NCBI GenBank assembly: GCA_030433255.1
Contig: JAUIMI010000001.1
Location: forward strand, 149,378-213,377
Length of the DNA stretch: 64,000 nucleotides
Direction of reading: 5' to 3'
Source of the DNA: a bacterium
GTDB taxonomy: Bacteria > Patescibacteriota > Minisyncoccia > Phycocordibacterales > UBA1006
Under the pieces are notes generated by a model. That model saw only the letters and a list, made by a program, of their open reading frames with translations. It had not been told where the DNA came from and did no database searches. Made by a program: the position numbers and the translations under genes. Positions 34,620 to 43,613 of the stretch are shown one piece after another. Every line of letters starts with the position of its first letter. The first letter of the stretch is position 1.

Positions 34620-36593
34620 TCAATTATTATCTCGTTGTTTTGTATGCTGACGTTGTGATTTTTTTCTATTTTTTCTGGGTTTTCGCGGGGGTGCCGCTTG
34701 AGACACTCCGCCTACAACAAGTACATAATCAATTAATCGTTTTTCAAGATTAATATTCTTAATTTTTAGTTGAATGCGATCTCCGATTTTGAATGTTTTT
34801 TTGGTTTTTTTACCGATAATAACACCTGATTGTTCTCTATATTCCCACATATCATCCCCTAAATCAAACAACCGTATCATTCCTTCTGAGCGTGATTCTT
34901 CTTCTGCTACAAATACTCCAAATTTTCCAGCTCCTGTAACAATTCCATCAAAAATTTGTTCAGGGTTTTGTTTTTTCATATATTCAACTTGTTTAAGTTT
35001 AATTGAATTTCTCTCGGCAGTAACTGCTCGTTGTTCTTGGTTTGAACTATGGTCACACATCTTTTCAAACCATTCTTGGTCATATTCAGAATTGGTATTC
35101 TGTAGCTTATGGAATAGCAGTCTGTGTGCTAATACGTCAGGATAGCGACGGATAGGTGAAGTGAAATGACTATAATATTTAAAGGCTAGTCCAAAGTGCC
35201 CAATATTATTGGTTGTGTAAATAGCTTTTTGCATTGATCGTACAATGACTGTTTGTAGTGTATCGTATTCAGGTTTACCTTCCGCTTCTTTTATAATATT
35301 TTGTAAATCTTTTACTGGGATTATTCCATCTACAAGCTTTGTATGGTAATTAAGAAGCTTGAGAAATTCTTGCAATTTTTCCATTCTATCAATTTCAGGT
35401 TTATCATGAACACGATAGATAAAAAAGTCTGCATCTTCCATGTATTCTGCAACCTTACTATTTGCAAGTAGCATAAATTCTTCGATGAGTTTATTGGTAT
35501 CAATACGTTCTTTTACTTTTACGCTAATAGGAGAACCCTCTTCATCGAGTATAAATTTTACTTCATGCGTTTCAAAATTAAGCGCGCCAGCTTGGTTTCG
35601 TTTTTCTTCGTATATTTTTGCTAATCTATTAAATTCAAGTAGCTCTTCTGCGTAGAGTCCAGACTTTGCATCTAAAATATCTTGAGCTTCTTCGTAGGTA
35701 TACCGTTTATTTGAGTTAATGATTGTTCTACCAAACCATTCATTTACCACATTTCCTGTTGTTGGCTCAATTTCAAAAACCGTTGAGAATGCTAGTTTCT
35801 CTTCGTTTTGATTTAATGAACATAATCCGTTTGATAACACTTCAGGAAGCATCGGAATAGTTCGATCAACCAGATATACCGAGGTTGTTCTTTTTTGGGC
35901 TTCACGATCAAGTGCAGACCCTGGTTGTACATAATGTGCAACATCAGCAATATGTATTCCAATTTCATAATTACCATTTTCTCGTTTTTGGAAAGAAAGT
36001 GCATCATCAAAATCCTTGGCGTCAGCTGGGTCTATGGTAAATGTTAAAACATCTCTCATGTCTCTCCGGTTTGTTCGTTCATTTTCAGTGATACCACGTT
36101 TTTCTAATTCATCTGCTTCATCTTCGACTTCTTTTGGAAACGAGTAGTCAAAACCTTGTTCAAGTGCAATTCCTCTCATGTAGGCATCATTTGAATCAGG
36201 TTCTCCTAAATGCTTTTCTACTTTTCCTATAAGCCTTGGTTCGTACTCAGCAATAGTGATAAATACTTTTTCTCCAACCTTTGGGTTGTCGGCGTATGTA
36301 TTTGGAACAAGGATTTCAGGTATCTTAAAATTATCTGGGGTAACAATATAATGTTCTCCTTTTTTCTGTATTATTCCAACGAATCCAGATTGTGCTCGAG
36401 AGATTATTTCAGTAATTTCTCCTTCCTGTTTCTTTTCATCTGTTATTGTTACTCGTACGATATCTCTATGGAGAGCTGATTTATGAAGGTGTTTTGGTAC
36501 CTCGATAACATCTCCTGTCTCTTTATTTTTTATATAAGCAATTCCATTTTTTCCAAGAGAGTATACTCCTTCAAAATCTTTTGTTGTGTTCAT
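34620..36593 (-). CDS. rnr: Ribonuclease R (RNB-family 3'-5' exoribonuclease)
   Basis: The 657-aa exoribonuclease has N-terminal cold-shock-like OB folds, the RNB catalytic motif DPADAKDFDDALS with its metal-binding aspartates, GIHIADVAHYV, HFTSPIRRYPDVLAHRLL, and a C-terminal S1 domain followed by a basic tail (PPRKPRKNRKKSQRQ) that may contact RNA or ribosomes. Together with SmpB/tmRNA it could degrade faulty mRNAs, as in E. coli. TATACT at 36601-36606 ends 7 nt before the ATG. Confidence 0.93.
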   Translation of the reverse strand: MNTTKDFEGVYSLGKNGIAYIKNKETGDVIEVPKHLHKSALHRDIVRVTITDEKKQEGEITEIISRAQSGFVGIIQKKGEHYIVTPDNFKIPEILVPNTYADNPKVGEKVFITIAEYEPRLIGKVEKHLGEPDSNDAYMRGIALEQGFDYSFPKEVEDEADELEKRGITENERTNRRDMRDVLTFTIDPADAKDFDDALSFQKRENGNYEIGIHIADVAHYVQPGSALDREAQKRTTSVYLVDRTIPMLPEVLSNGLCSLNQNEEKLAFSTVFEIEPTTGNVVNEWFGRTIINSNKRYTYEEAQDILDAKSGLYAEELLEFNRLAKIYEEKRNQAGALNFETHEVKFILDEEGSPISVKVKERIDTNKLIEEFMLLANSKVAEYMEDADFFIYRVHDKPEIDRMEKLQEFLKLLNYHTKLVDGIIPVKDLQNIIKEAEGKPEYDTLQTVIVRSMQKAIYTTNNIGHFGLAFKYYSHFTSPIRRYPDVLAHRLLFHKLQNTNSEYDQEWFEKMCDHSSNQEQRAVTAERNSIKLKQVEYMKKQNPEQIFDGIVTGAGKFGVFVAEEESRSEGMIRLFDLGDDMWEYREQSGVIIGKKTKKTFKIGDRIQLKIKNINLEKRLIDYVLVVGGVSQAAPPRKPRKNRKKSQRQHTKQRDNN

Positions 36594-36683
36594 GGTATAG
36601 AGTATAACATGTATCTCTTAATCTTTATGAATAGCGCTTATAATACTTGCGTAATAATAAATTTTTGATAGTATCTCACCTAT

Positions 36684-37157
36684 ATGTTAATGCTAAGATT
36701 ACAACGAATTGGTCGACGAAATGAACCACACTACAAGATTGTAGTAATTGAAAAAACAAAAGGTCCAAAATCTCAAAAATATATTGATATTGTTGGATCA
36801 TACAATCCTAAGATGGGAGTTGTTACTGTTGATGAAGCAAAGGTAAAAACCCATCTTTCAAATGGAGTACAACCATCTGATACTGTATTTAATATGTTGA
36901 TTGAAAAAGGTTTAGTAGAAGGGCGTAAAAAAAATGTTCTTCCTAAAAAATTTCCAGTTATTGATGAAGAAAAAATAGCTCGAGAAAAAGAAGAAGCTGA
37001 AGCTAAAGCGGCAAAAGAAGCCGAAGAAAAAGCAGCCGCTGAAGCAGAATCTACCGAAGAAACATCAGAAGAAGCTGTTGAAGAATCAAGCGAAGAACCT
37101 ACCGCTGAAGTTGAAGAAGCATCAGAAGAAACCAAAGAAGAAAAAACAGAAGAATAA
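36684..37157 (+). CDS. rpsP: 30S ribosomal protein S16 with an acidic Ala/Glu-rich C-terminal extension
   Basis: The first 85 residues are S16 (LRLQRIGRRNEPHYKIVVIE, DIVGSYNPK, GVQPSDTVFNMLIEKG). The last 65 are a low-complexity tail of Glu, Ala, Ser and Thr (KEEAEAKAAKEAEEKAAAEA and on). S16 usually has 80-100 residues, so the tail is an add-on that is probably disordered. The preferred start could be the second Met (MLRLQR). Confidence 0.93.
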   Translation: MLMLRLQRIGRRNEPHYKIVVIEKTKGPKSQKYIDIVGSYNPKMGVVTVDEAKVKTHLSNGVQPSDTVFNMLIEKGLVEGRKKNVLPKKFPVIDEEKIAREKEEAEAKAAKEAEEKAAAEAESTEETSEEAVEESSEEPTAEVEEASEETKEEKTEE

Positions 37158-37172
37158 TTCCTTCTGTTTTTT
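37143..37172 (+). terminator. rpsP terminator
   Basis: AAAACAGAAG paired with CTTCTGTTTT, overlapping the end of the rpsP coding region. Confidence 0.7.
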
Positions 37173-37193
37173 ATTTATTCTAAAGATTTGGTG

Positions 37194-37328
37194 TATAATG
37201 TATATACACCTCTGTGCCATCGTCTCCAGTGAGAGCCGATAGCGGCACTCACATAGGATGATAATGGAGCTCGCACCTATCGGCTCTCATTGGAGGTGAT
37301 AAAAAACAGGTTACAACCTGTTTTTTTC
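37194..37328 (+). ncRNA. Candidate small RNA with own promoter and terminator
   Basis: TATAAT at 37194-37199, overlapped by the inverted repeat GTGTATA/TATACAC (37191-37209), precedes a G+C-richer block. Positions 37221-37242 pair with 37277-37298 as a long stem of about 22 bp including G-U pairs, enclosing a 34-nt loop with GAGCTC. A separate terminator (AAAAACAGGTT/AACCTGTTTTT, 37301-37327) ends the unit before the secA promoter (TACACT 37341). A transcript of about 120 nt is predicted. It does not contain the GGAAGCAGC loop of SRP RNA and I do not recognise it. Confidence 0.6.
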
Positions 37329-37353
37329 ATATGCATATGGTACACTCGTTTTT

Positions 37354-39813
37354 ATGAAACTATTAAAAAAAATCTTTGGAGATGAAAATCAAAAAGTATT
37401 AAAACAAGCTCAAAAAATCGTTGAACAAATCAATACACTTGAGTCAAGTATTCAACAATTATCGGATGAAGAACTGAAACATAAAACTGTTGAATTTAAG
37501 AAGCAGCTATCCGAAGGAAAAACATTAGATGATATTTTACCTGAAGCATTTGCAGTTATTCGAGAAACAGCTGTGCGAACCTTAGGGCAACGTCATTACG
37601 ATGTTCAATTAATTGGAGGAATGATGTTGCATTGGGGGTATATTGCAGAAATGAGAACTGGAGAGGGAAAAACGTTAGTTTCAACTCTTCCAACCTATCT
37701 TAATGCGCTAGAAGGAAAAGGTGTTCATGTGGTAACTGTGAATGATTATCTTGCACGACGTGATGCTCAATGGATGGGGCAAGTTTTTGTTTTTCACGGA
37801 CTATCAGTTGGAGTTATCAATGATAAAAATCAATCATTTATGTATGATGCCGGTCACCAAGATGTTGATGAAGAACGTGATGATTTAGGATCATTCCGGG
37901 TATTTTATGAATTTTTGAAGCCGACATCCCGAAAACAAGCATATCAAGCTGATATTACCTATGGAACAAATAATCAATTTGGTTTTGATTACCTTCGTGA
38001 TAATACTACGCAAAATAAAAACATGGTCGTTCAACGAGGGCATCATTATGTAGTTATTGATGAGGTTGATTCAATTCTTATTGATGAAGCACGTGTACCA
38101 TTAATTCTTTCAACGGCCGCAGATAACGCAGAGGGGTTATATGCTGCAATGAACACTATCGCAAAATCAATGAAAAAGGGGATAGACTATGAAGTTGACG
38201 ATAAGCTTCGTGCTGTCTCAATTACCGATGAAGGGATAAGTAAGGCTGAAAAAGCATTAAAGATTAAGAATATTTACACCCAAGAAAATATTAAACTAGT
38301 ACATCATTTAGAAACATCACTTCGTGCACAAGCGGTATTTCAACGTGATAAAGATTACGTAGTTCAAAATAACGAAGTTATTATTGTTGACCAGTTTACT
38401 GGACGCTTACAAGAAGGACGACGATACTCGGATGGATTGCACCAAGCTCTCGAAGCCAAAGAACGGGTACCGATTCAGTCTGAATCAAAAACAATGGCTT
38501 CTATTACCTACCAAAATTACTTTAAATTCTATACCAAGATTTCTGGAATGACAGGTACTGGGAAATCTTCAGAGGAAGAATTTCAAAAAGTATACGGTTT
38601 AGATGTTATTGTTATTCCAACTCATAGACCAATTCAACGTATTGATCAAACGGATTTAATTTATCAAACCGAAGAAGCAAAGTTTAAAGCCATTGCAAAA
38701 AAGGTAAAAGAAAAACAAGATAAAGGGCAACCAGTACTTATTGGTACTGTATCTGTTGAAAAAAATGAATTGCTTTCCGCATACCTTAAAAAAGAAGGGG
38801 TAAAACATCAGGCATTGAATGCGAAAAATCACGAAAGTGAAGGTGAGATTATTGCTCAAGCTGGGGTCCCTGGTTCTGTGGTTATTGCGACCAATATGGC
38901 AGGACGTGGAGTAGACATTAAACTTGGAGGAAATCCATGTACCAAAGAAGAAGAACAAGCAGTGAAAGACCTTGGTGGATTGTTTGTATTGGGTACAGAA
39001 CGACATGATGCACGGCGTATTGATGATCAATTACGTGGACGTGCTGGTCGTCAGGGAGATGCTGGGGAAACACAATTCTATGTTTCTCTTGAAGACCCAA
39101 TTATGAAAATATTTGGAGGTGATCGTATTAAAAATATTGTTGGGACACTTGGACTCAAAGATGATGAGGCTATTCAAAACAAAATGATTTCTCGTCAATT
39201 AGAAGGAGCTCAAGAAAAAGTAGAAGGATTCCATTTTGATGGAAGAAAGGCGATCTTAGATTATGATAATGTTTTGTCATACCAACGAGACACGGTCTAT
39301 AAACGTCGACAAAAAATCCTTTTTGGTGATGTTGATGTTCTTGCTGAAATTGAACATAATATTCTTTCTGTAAACGATGAATTTACCGAAAAAATTAAAG
39401 CTAAAAAAGAAGAGCTTACAAAAGAGCAGTATAATCAAATTTTGACACAGATTTCTCTGTACGTGACTGATATGTTGTGGATGCAACACTTACAGGTTAT
39501 GGATTATACACGTCAATCAGTAAACCTACGTTCATACGGTCAACGTGACCCATTGGTTGAATATAAGAAAGAAGGATTACGTCTCTATCAAGAAATGGGC
39601 GATACCTTTACTCACAAAGTTGCTGAACTTATGGCGCATGTAGAAGTTCAACAAAAATCTGCACACGCAGACACCACACAAGCTGAAGCTAATGAAAATA
39701 CACCTGTTATTGAATCTGATACCATTGAGGTAGTAAAAAAAGGTGAAGTTCGTCGTGTGAAAAAAAAGAAACTACAGACGTATCTTGATGCTGGATGGAA
39801 ACAAAGAAAATAA
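37354..39813 (+). CDS. secA: Protein translocase ATPase SecA
   Basis: The motor of the general secretion pathway. The 819 aa include Walker A MRTGEGKTLVS, VTVNDYLARRDA, the DEAD-like VIDEVDSILIDEAR, ATNMAGRGVDIKLGG, and QLRGRAGRQGD. The C-terminal zinc-binding tail (CxCxSG...) is absent; the protein ends in a basic KKKKLQTYLDAGWKQRK, as in several lineages without SecB. TACACT at 37341-37346 ends 7 nt before the ATG. Confidence 0.97.
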   Translation: MKLLKKIFGDENQKVLKQAQKIVEQINTLESSIQQLSDEELKHKTVEFKKQLSEGKTLDDILPEAFAVIRETAVRTLGQRHYDVQLIGGMMLHWGYIAEMRTGEGKTLVSTLPTYLNALEGKGVHVVTVNDYLARRDAQWMGQVFVFHGLSVGVINDKNQSFMYDAGHQDVDEERDDLGSFRVFYEFLKPTSRKQAYQADITYGTNNQFGFDYLRDNTTQNKNMVVQRGHHYVVIDEVDSILIDEARVPLILSTAADNAEGLYAAMNTIAKSMKKGIDYEVDDKLRAVSITDEGISKAEKALKIKNIYTQENIKLVHHLETSLRAQAVFQRDKDYVVQNNEVIIVDQFTGRLQEGRRYSDGLHQALEAKERVPIQSESKTMASITYQNYFKFYTKISGMTGTGKSSEEEFQKVYGLDVIVIPTHRPIQRIDQTDLIYQTEEAKFKAIAKKVKEKQDKGQPVLIGTVSVEKNELLSAYLKKEGVKHQALNAKNHESEGEIIAQAGVPGSVVIATNMAGRGVDIKLGGNPCTKEEEQAVKDLGGLFVLGTERHDARRIDDQLRGRAGRQGDAGETQFYVSLEDPIMKIFGGDRIKNIVGTLGLKDDEAIQNKMISRQLEGAQEKVEGFHFDGRKAILDYDNVLSYQRDTVYKRRQKILFGDVDVLAEIEHNILSVNDEFTEKIKAKKEELTKEQYNQILTQISLYVTDMLWMQHLQVMDYTRQSVNLRSYGQRDPLVEYKKEGLRLYQEMGDTFTHKVAELMAHVEVQQKSAHADTTQAEANENTPVIESDTIEVVKKGEVRRVKKKKLQTYLDAGWKQRK

Positions 39814-39836
39814 AAAACACCAACATGGTGTTTTTT
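39812..39836. terminator. Bidirectional terminator (secA / DoxX-like)
   Basis: AAAAAACACCA paired with TGGTGTTTTTT. Confidence 0.8.
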
Positions 39837-39841
39837 ATTTT

Positions 39842-40219
39842 TTAACATTTACATTTTCCGTTTTCGCATTTTTTACAATCTCCTTTCAAGAGAATATAAA
39901 TCCCTAATACCATTACTACAATAGGAAGTGCTGGTGACCCACCAAATAGTGTTAGGTGGTAAAATACAGCCCCTGCCATGATTGCGATACCGATCACTGC
40001 AGAAATCTTTCGTGTTGATTTACAAAAGATTCCAATACCTGCAAATAATTGCCCTAATCCAACTGTAATCCGTCCAAATTGTTCTCCAAAACCAAACATG
40101 TCAATTTGTTCAAACATAGCAACTGCTGGTGCAGCACCTGTTAATTTTCCAAATGCTCCAACAAAAAGAAGAGCCGCCGAAAAAAGAATATGTGGTAAAT
40201 ATGTTAATATTTTTTTCAT
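39842..40219 (-). CDS. DoxX-family membrane protein with Cys-rich tail
   Basis: The 125-aa protein has four hydrophobic helices with the DoxX pattern (FSAALLFVGAFGKLTGA, FGRITVGLGQLFAGIGIF) and ends with DCKKCENGKCKC, four Cys in eleven residues, a likely metal or thiol-redox tail. DoxX proteins are small membrane redox-related proteins. It parallels the DoxX-like gene next to the Cys-rich peptide near 1-4 kb. It is on its own, convergent with secA. Confidence 0.75.
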   Translation of the reverse strand: MKKILTYLPHILFSAALLFVGAFGKLTGAAPAVAMFEQIDMFGFGEQFGRITVGLGQLFAGIGIFCKSTRKISAVIGIAIMAGAVFYHLTLFGGSPALPIVVMVLGIYILLKGDCKKCENGKCKC

Positions 40220-40269
40220 GATTATTGTATGATTAATAATAATATCAAGATTATATCATTTATATCTAA

Positions 40270-40521
40270 CTATAAGCTAGTTTTTCTATGCGGACATCCA
40301 GCGAAACAACACGGACGTCGTTTTCCTTTTTGTATATCTTCTATCGTACGTTGAATCCTTCGTTCTCTCGTTTCCTGTTTTTTTGCAGAAGTAATCCAAC
40401 AAAGGAATTCATTTCTTCCTAAGAGAGTTAAATTATTCCATAACTCTCTATCGTGTTTTTGAGTTATTAATTTCTGTACATCCAAAGGTGTTTTGTGAAC
40501 TACTCCGTCTAATAATTTCAT
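40270..40521 (-). CDS. YdeI/OmpD-associated family-like protein
   Basis: From ATG 40521 (an upstream GTG at 40596 is possible) the 83-aa protein shows LWNNLTLLGRNEFLCWITSA then KKQETRERRIQRTIEDI, the C-terminal helical pattern of the YdeI/OmpD-associated family. The tail GKRRPCCFAGCPHRKTSL has three Cys and a His. Function unclear; members are linked to stress or bacteriocin resistance. Confidence 0.6.
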   Translation of the reverse strand: MKLLDGVVHKTPLDVQKLITQKHDRELWNNLTLLGRNEFLCWITSAKKQETRERRIQRTIEDIQKGKRRPCCFAGCPHRKTSL

Positions 40522-40806
40522 ATGTATTACATTGTATCTTATTGATGGATAAGAAAAAACTCTCATGTATATTGAGAGTTTTTGTTGTGGGCACACATGT
40601 CTGTGTATCGAACCAAGTAAAAGGGTATCTTGTAAGGTTTTGAGGTTATTATAATTCTCATGAATATATACAAAAAGTTTTTGAATAACAAAGAATCTTA
40701 ATAATTTAATAGCATATGTAGGGTACAGAATAATATATGACTTTACTTAATTTTGAGAATAGTAATAATGAAATTAAACAAAAAACAATTTTAAATAAAA
40801 TAAATT

Positions 40807-42648
40807 ATGTGTGGAATTATTGGATACATTGGTACCAAACCAGCTTTGAAAAAAGTCATGATAGGTCTAAAAAGACTTGAGCCAAGAGGATATGATTCTT
40901 TTGGTCTTGCTGTTATGAATAATTCAGAAATAACGGTATATAAAAAGGTCAACTTAGAAAAAGGTTTAAATGAATTTAAAGAGAATCTTCCTAATGATAT
41001 TATTGGTTCAATTGGTATTGGTCATACACGTTGGGCGACTCATGGAGGTGTACATAATAAAAATGCACACCCTCACACCAGTTATGATGGCTGTATTTCT
41101 ATTGTTCATAACGGAATGATAGAAAACTACAAAGAGCTTATACAAAAATATCAACTTGATTCTTTTCTCGTCAGCGAAACTGACAGCGAAATAATAGCTC
41201 ATATGATTGCACTATTTGTTAATCAAGAGCAACTATCATTCAAGAAAGCCTTTGAAAAAACTGTAGGAGAAATCACTGGATCTTTTGGTTTAGTGGCTAT
41301 ATCTACCGCTGAGCCTGATAAAATTATGTGTGCGAAACTTGGCAGTGATTTATACATTGGCAAGGCAAACAATGGTTATTTTGTCGCATCGGCAAAATCC
41401 GCTTATCATGGTGCTGCCGGTAAGGGTTTTGCTTTGGAAGACAGAGAGATTTGTATGATTACAGAATCACAGGCAGAGGTTTGGAATTTTGATGGAAAAA
41501 AACAAATCCCTAAACTCGAAAAAACAGAAAGTGATTATGAGGATGCGGATAAAGATGGCTATCCTCATGTTATGTTGAAAGAGATCTATGAAGCACCTGA
41601 GGTGTTGCGGAATTCCTTACGTGGCAGACTTTATACAGATTTTAGCGGACTCTTACAAGTAAAACTTGGAGGTATGGAGCCTTTTTTGAAAAAGGTAAAG
41701 ACCATTGATGAGATTATTGTTGTTGCCTGCGGGACAGCCTATAACGCTGGATTATTTGCAAAGGTGATGTTTGAAAAGTATGCCAATATTCCAGTATCGG
41801 TATATACCGCAACAGAGTTTGTTGATAATGATTACATCACTAAAAAAAGTTCGACAGTCCTTGCAATCTCTCAGTCAGGAACAACAAAAGACACTATTGA
41901 TGCTATCAAAAAAGCGAAACGATTAGGTCTTAATACTCTTGGTATTGTTAATGCAGTCGGTTCAGAGATAGCTCGTATTACTGATGCAGGAGTCCATAAC
42001 CATGCCGGACTTGAGTATGCAGTTGCTTCGACAAAAGCATTAACTTCTCAATTAGCGATTATTGGTTTGATGACAGTTTTCTTAGGAGAAAGACGTTCCT
42101 TAAGGTTGGAGGATAAACAAAATATCTTACAAGAGCTTTCTCAGTTACCTCAAGTAATTGAGAAACAACTGGAAGATCCTTTGTACAATCCAAAAAAAGT
42201 AGCGCAAACATCTGCTAAATTTGATAGTGGCGCTATTATAGGAAGTAATATACATTCATGGCTTTCTCTCGAGGCTGCGTTAAAAGTCAGAGAAATCAGC
42301 TATGCCCATTTTATGGGATATCCTGCCTCTGAACTCAAACACGGTAATATTGCCTTGGTTGATCAAAACTATCTTATCCTTGCTGTTGGTATTAATGATA
42401 CTAGCTTGGCAAAGGTAAAGAATAATACCAGGCAGGTCGTTGCACGAGATGGTAATATTATTTGGGTAGGTCATACACCTCTTGATGAAGAAGGAGATAG
42501 TATTCTCTATCCTTATGATAATATCCGTATTTTTGAGCCTCTGCTTGCAAATATTCAGCTGCAGCGTTTTGCATATTACTTTGCAGATGCGAAGGGAAGG
42601 CCTATTGATAGACCTCGAAACCTAGCAAAAACAGTTACCGTTGAGTGA
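40807..42648 (+). CDS. glmS: Glutamine-fructose-6-phosphate aminotransferase (isomerising)
   Basis: Makes glucosamine-6-phosphate, the first step to UDP-GlcNAc for peptidoglycan. The 613-aa protein starts with MCGIIGYIG, so Cys2 is the glutaminase nucleophile, then GHTRWATHGG; two SIS sugar-isomerase domains follow (AISQSGTTKDTIDA, ASTKALTSQ), and the end is RPRNLAKTVTVE. Full length, all key residues seen. The 210-bp upstream gap has no clear ORF and no ribozyme-like element that I recognise. Confidence 0.97.
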   Translation: MCGIIGYIGTKPALKKVMIGLKRLEPRGYDSFGLAVMNNSEITVYKKVNLEKGLNEFKENLPNDIIGSIGIGHTRWATHGGVHNKNAHPHTSYDGCISIVHNGMIENYKELIQKYQLDSFLVSETDSEIIAHMIALFVNQEQLSFKKAFEKTVGEITGSFGLVAISTAEPDKIMCAKLGSDLYIGKANNGYFVASAKSAYHGAAGKGFALEDREICMITESQAEVWNFDGKKQIPKLEKTESDYEDADKDGYPHVMLKEIYEAPEVLRNSLRGRLYTDFSGLLQVKLGGMEPFLKKVKTIDEIIVVACGTAYNAGLFAKVMFEKYANIPVSVYTATEFVDNDYITKKSSTVLAISQSGTTKDTIDAIKKAKRLGLNTLGIVNAVGSEIARITDAGVHNHAGLEYAVASTKALTSQLAIIGLMTVFLGERRSLRLEDKQNILQELSQLPQVIEKQLEDPLYNPKKVAQTSAKFDSGAIIGSNIHSWLSLEAALKVREISYAHFMGYPASELKHGNIALVDQNYLILAVGINDTSLAKVKNNTRQVVARDGNIIWVGHTPLDEEGDSILYPYDNIRIFEPLLANIQLQRFAYYFADAKGRPIDRPRNLAKTVTVE

Positions 42649-42660
42649 TAATTGAATAAA

Positions 42661-42690
42661 CAAAACCCATTCATGAGAATGGGTTTTTTA
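42661..42690 (+). terminator. glmS terminator
   Basis: AAAACCCATTC paired with GAATGGGTTTT and a T-run. Confidence 0.8.
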
Positions 42691-42779
42691 TATGGGTTTA
42701 TGACTTTGCTTGATAATATGACAGAAATTGTGAATAATTTTTTTGATAATAAAAATTCTTACTATATAATAATTTTAGT

Positions 42780-43094
42780 ATGAACATTCAAAAAGAGAAA
42801 GAAAAGTTAAAAAATTTTTTAGACGGTAGAAGTTTGAACTTTACAGTAACTCATTATAGTGATGGTGAATGGGTCGCTGAATGTAATGAAATCCCAGCTA
42901 TAATTACTGGAGGTATGTCAGGTGATATAACAAAGATTGATTATATGATGCGAGAGGCAATACTAACAGCAGCTAATATTGATATTGAACTTTCTGAGCA
43001 GCTCTTGAGTTTTAAAAATATTGGTTCTGCTGGTTTTCTGGTAAATATACTTGGATCACAAGATAAGAAAAAGGCAGAATATGCCCTTGCATAA
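42780..43094 (+). CDS. hicB: HicB-like antitoxin
   Basis: The 104-aa protein has the degraded RNase H-like HicB pattern LNFTVTHYSDGEWVAECNEI then PAIITGG and a helical C-terminus. It precedes the HicA-like gene and overlaps it by 14 bp. HicB neutralises HicA and represses the operon. The usual ribbon-helix-helix or HTH C-terminal domain is not evident. Confidence 0.7.
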   Translation: MNIQKEKEKLKNFLDGRSLNFTVTHYSDGEWVAECNEIPAIITGGMSGDITKIDYMMREAILTAANIDIELSEQLLSFKNIGSAGFLVNILGSQDKKKAEYALA

Positions 43095-43401
43095 TTATAG
43101 AGAAGTTAAGATTAAACACGGTAAAAAATTAGATCAGATGAGAAATTTTGATCAGAAAAAATGGATGAAAATATGTTCTGGTTTGGGTCTACATGTTGTG
43201 CCTGCTAAAGGTAAGGGTTCTCATTGTGCAGTTTATAAAGATGATAAGTGTGAACCTAAAGACAGATCTTGTTTAGTTTTAACAATTCCTAAAAATACCT
43301 ATAGACAGTTGCAAAGAGATTTGACTAAAAAACTAATTTCCTATGGAAAAAATAATGAAAAATTCACTGAAGAACATTTTTGGGAAGTTGCTGGCATTTA
43401 A
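43081..43401 (+). CDS. hicA: HicA-like mRNA interferase toxin
   Basis: Starting at ATG 43081 inside the end of hicB, the 106-aa protein contains WMKICSGLGLHVVPAKGKGS then HCAVYKD, matching the HicA dsRNA-binding fold with the catalytic His in GSH. It then has LTIPKNTYRQLQRDLTKKL. HicA proteins cut mRNAs and stop growth when free of antitoxin. It is longer than typical HicA (60-80 aa) because of N- and C-terminal extensions. Confidence 0.7.
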   Translation: MPLHNYREVKIKHGKKLDQMRNFDQKKWMKICSGLGLHVVPAKGKGSHCAVYKDDKCEPKDRSCLVLTIPKNTYRQLQRDLTKKLISYGKNNEKFTEEHFWEVAGI

Positions 43402-43428
43402 AAAACAAGATAATTATCTTGTTTTTTA
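43400..43428 (+). terminator. hicBA terminator
   Basis: AAAAAACAAGAT paired with ATCTTGTTTTTT. Confidence 0.8.
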
Positions 43429-43613
43429 TTGTGTGGACTTGTCGAGTAATTTAACGAACCGTTTAAAAACATACCTTTCAGAGTTTTGGTTGTTTTATAA
43501 AAGGTCACCGTACTTGTTAAGTAGTCTTTAGAAGTAAGTATTCACGTCATTTATTTAACACATGTTACTTATAGAACTAATTAATTAAAATATATAATGC
43601 TATAATTATAATG

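Noticed and set aside
37191-37328. SRP (4.5S) RNA
   Set aside because: The size and hairpin fit, but the conserved GGAAGCAGC apical region is missing.
40737-40880. Short ORF overlapping the glmS start
   Set aside because: Most of it lies in another frame of glmS, and no promoter geometry supports it.
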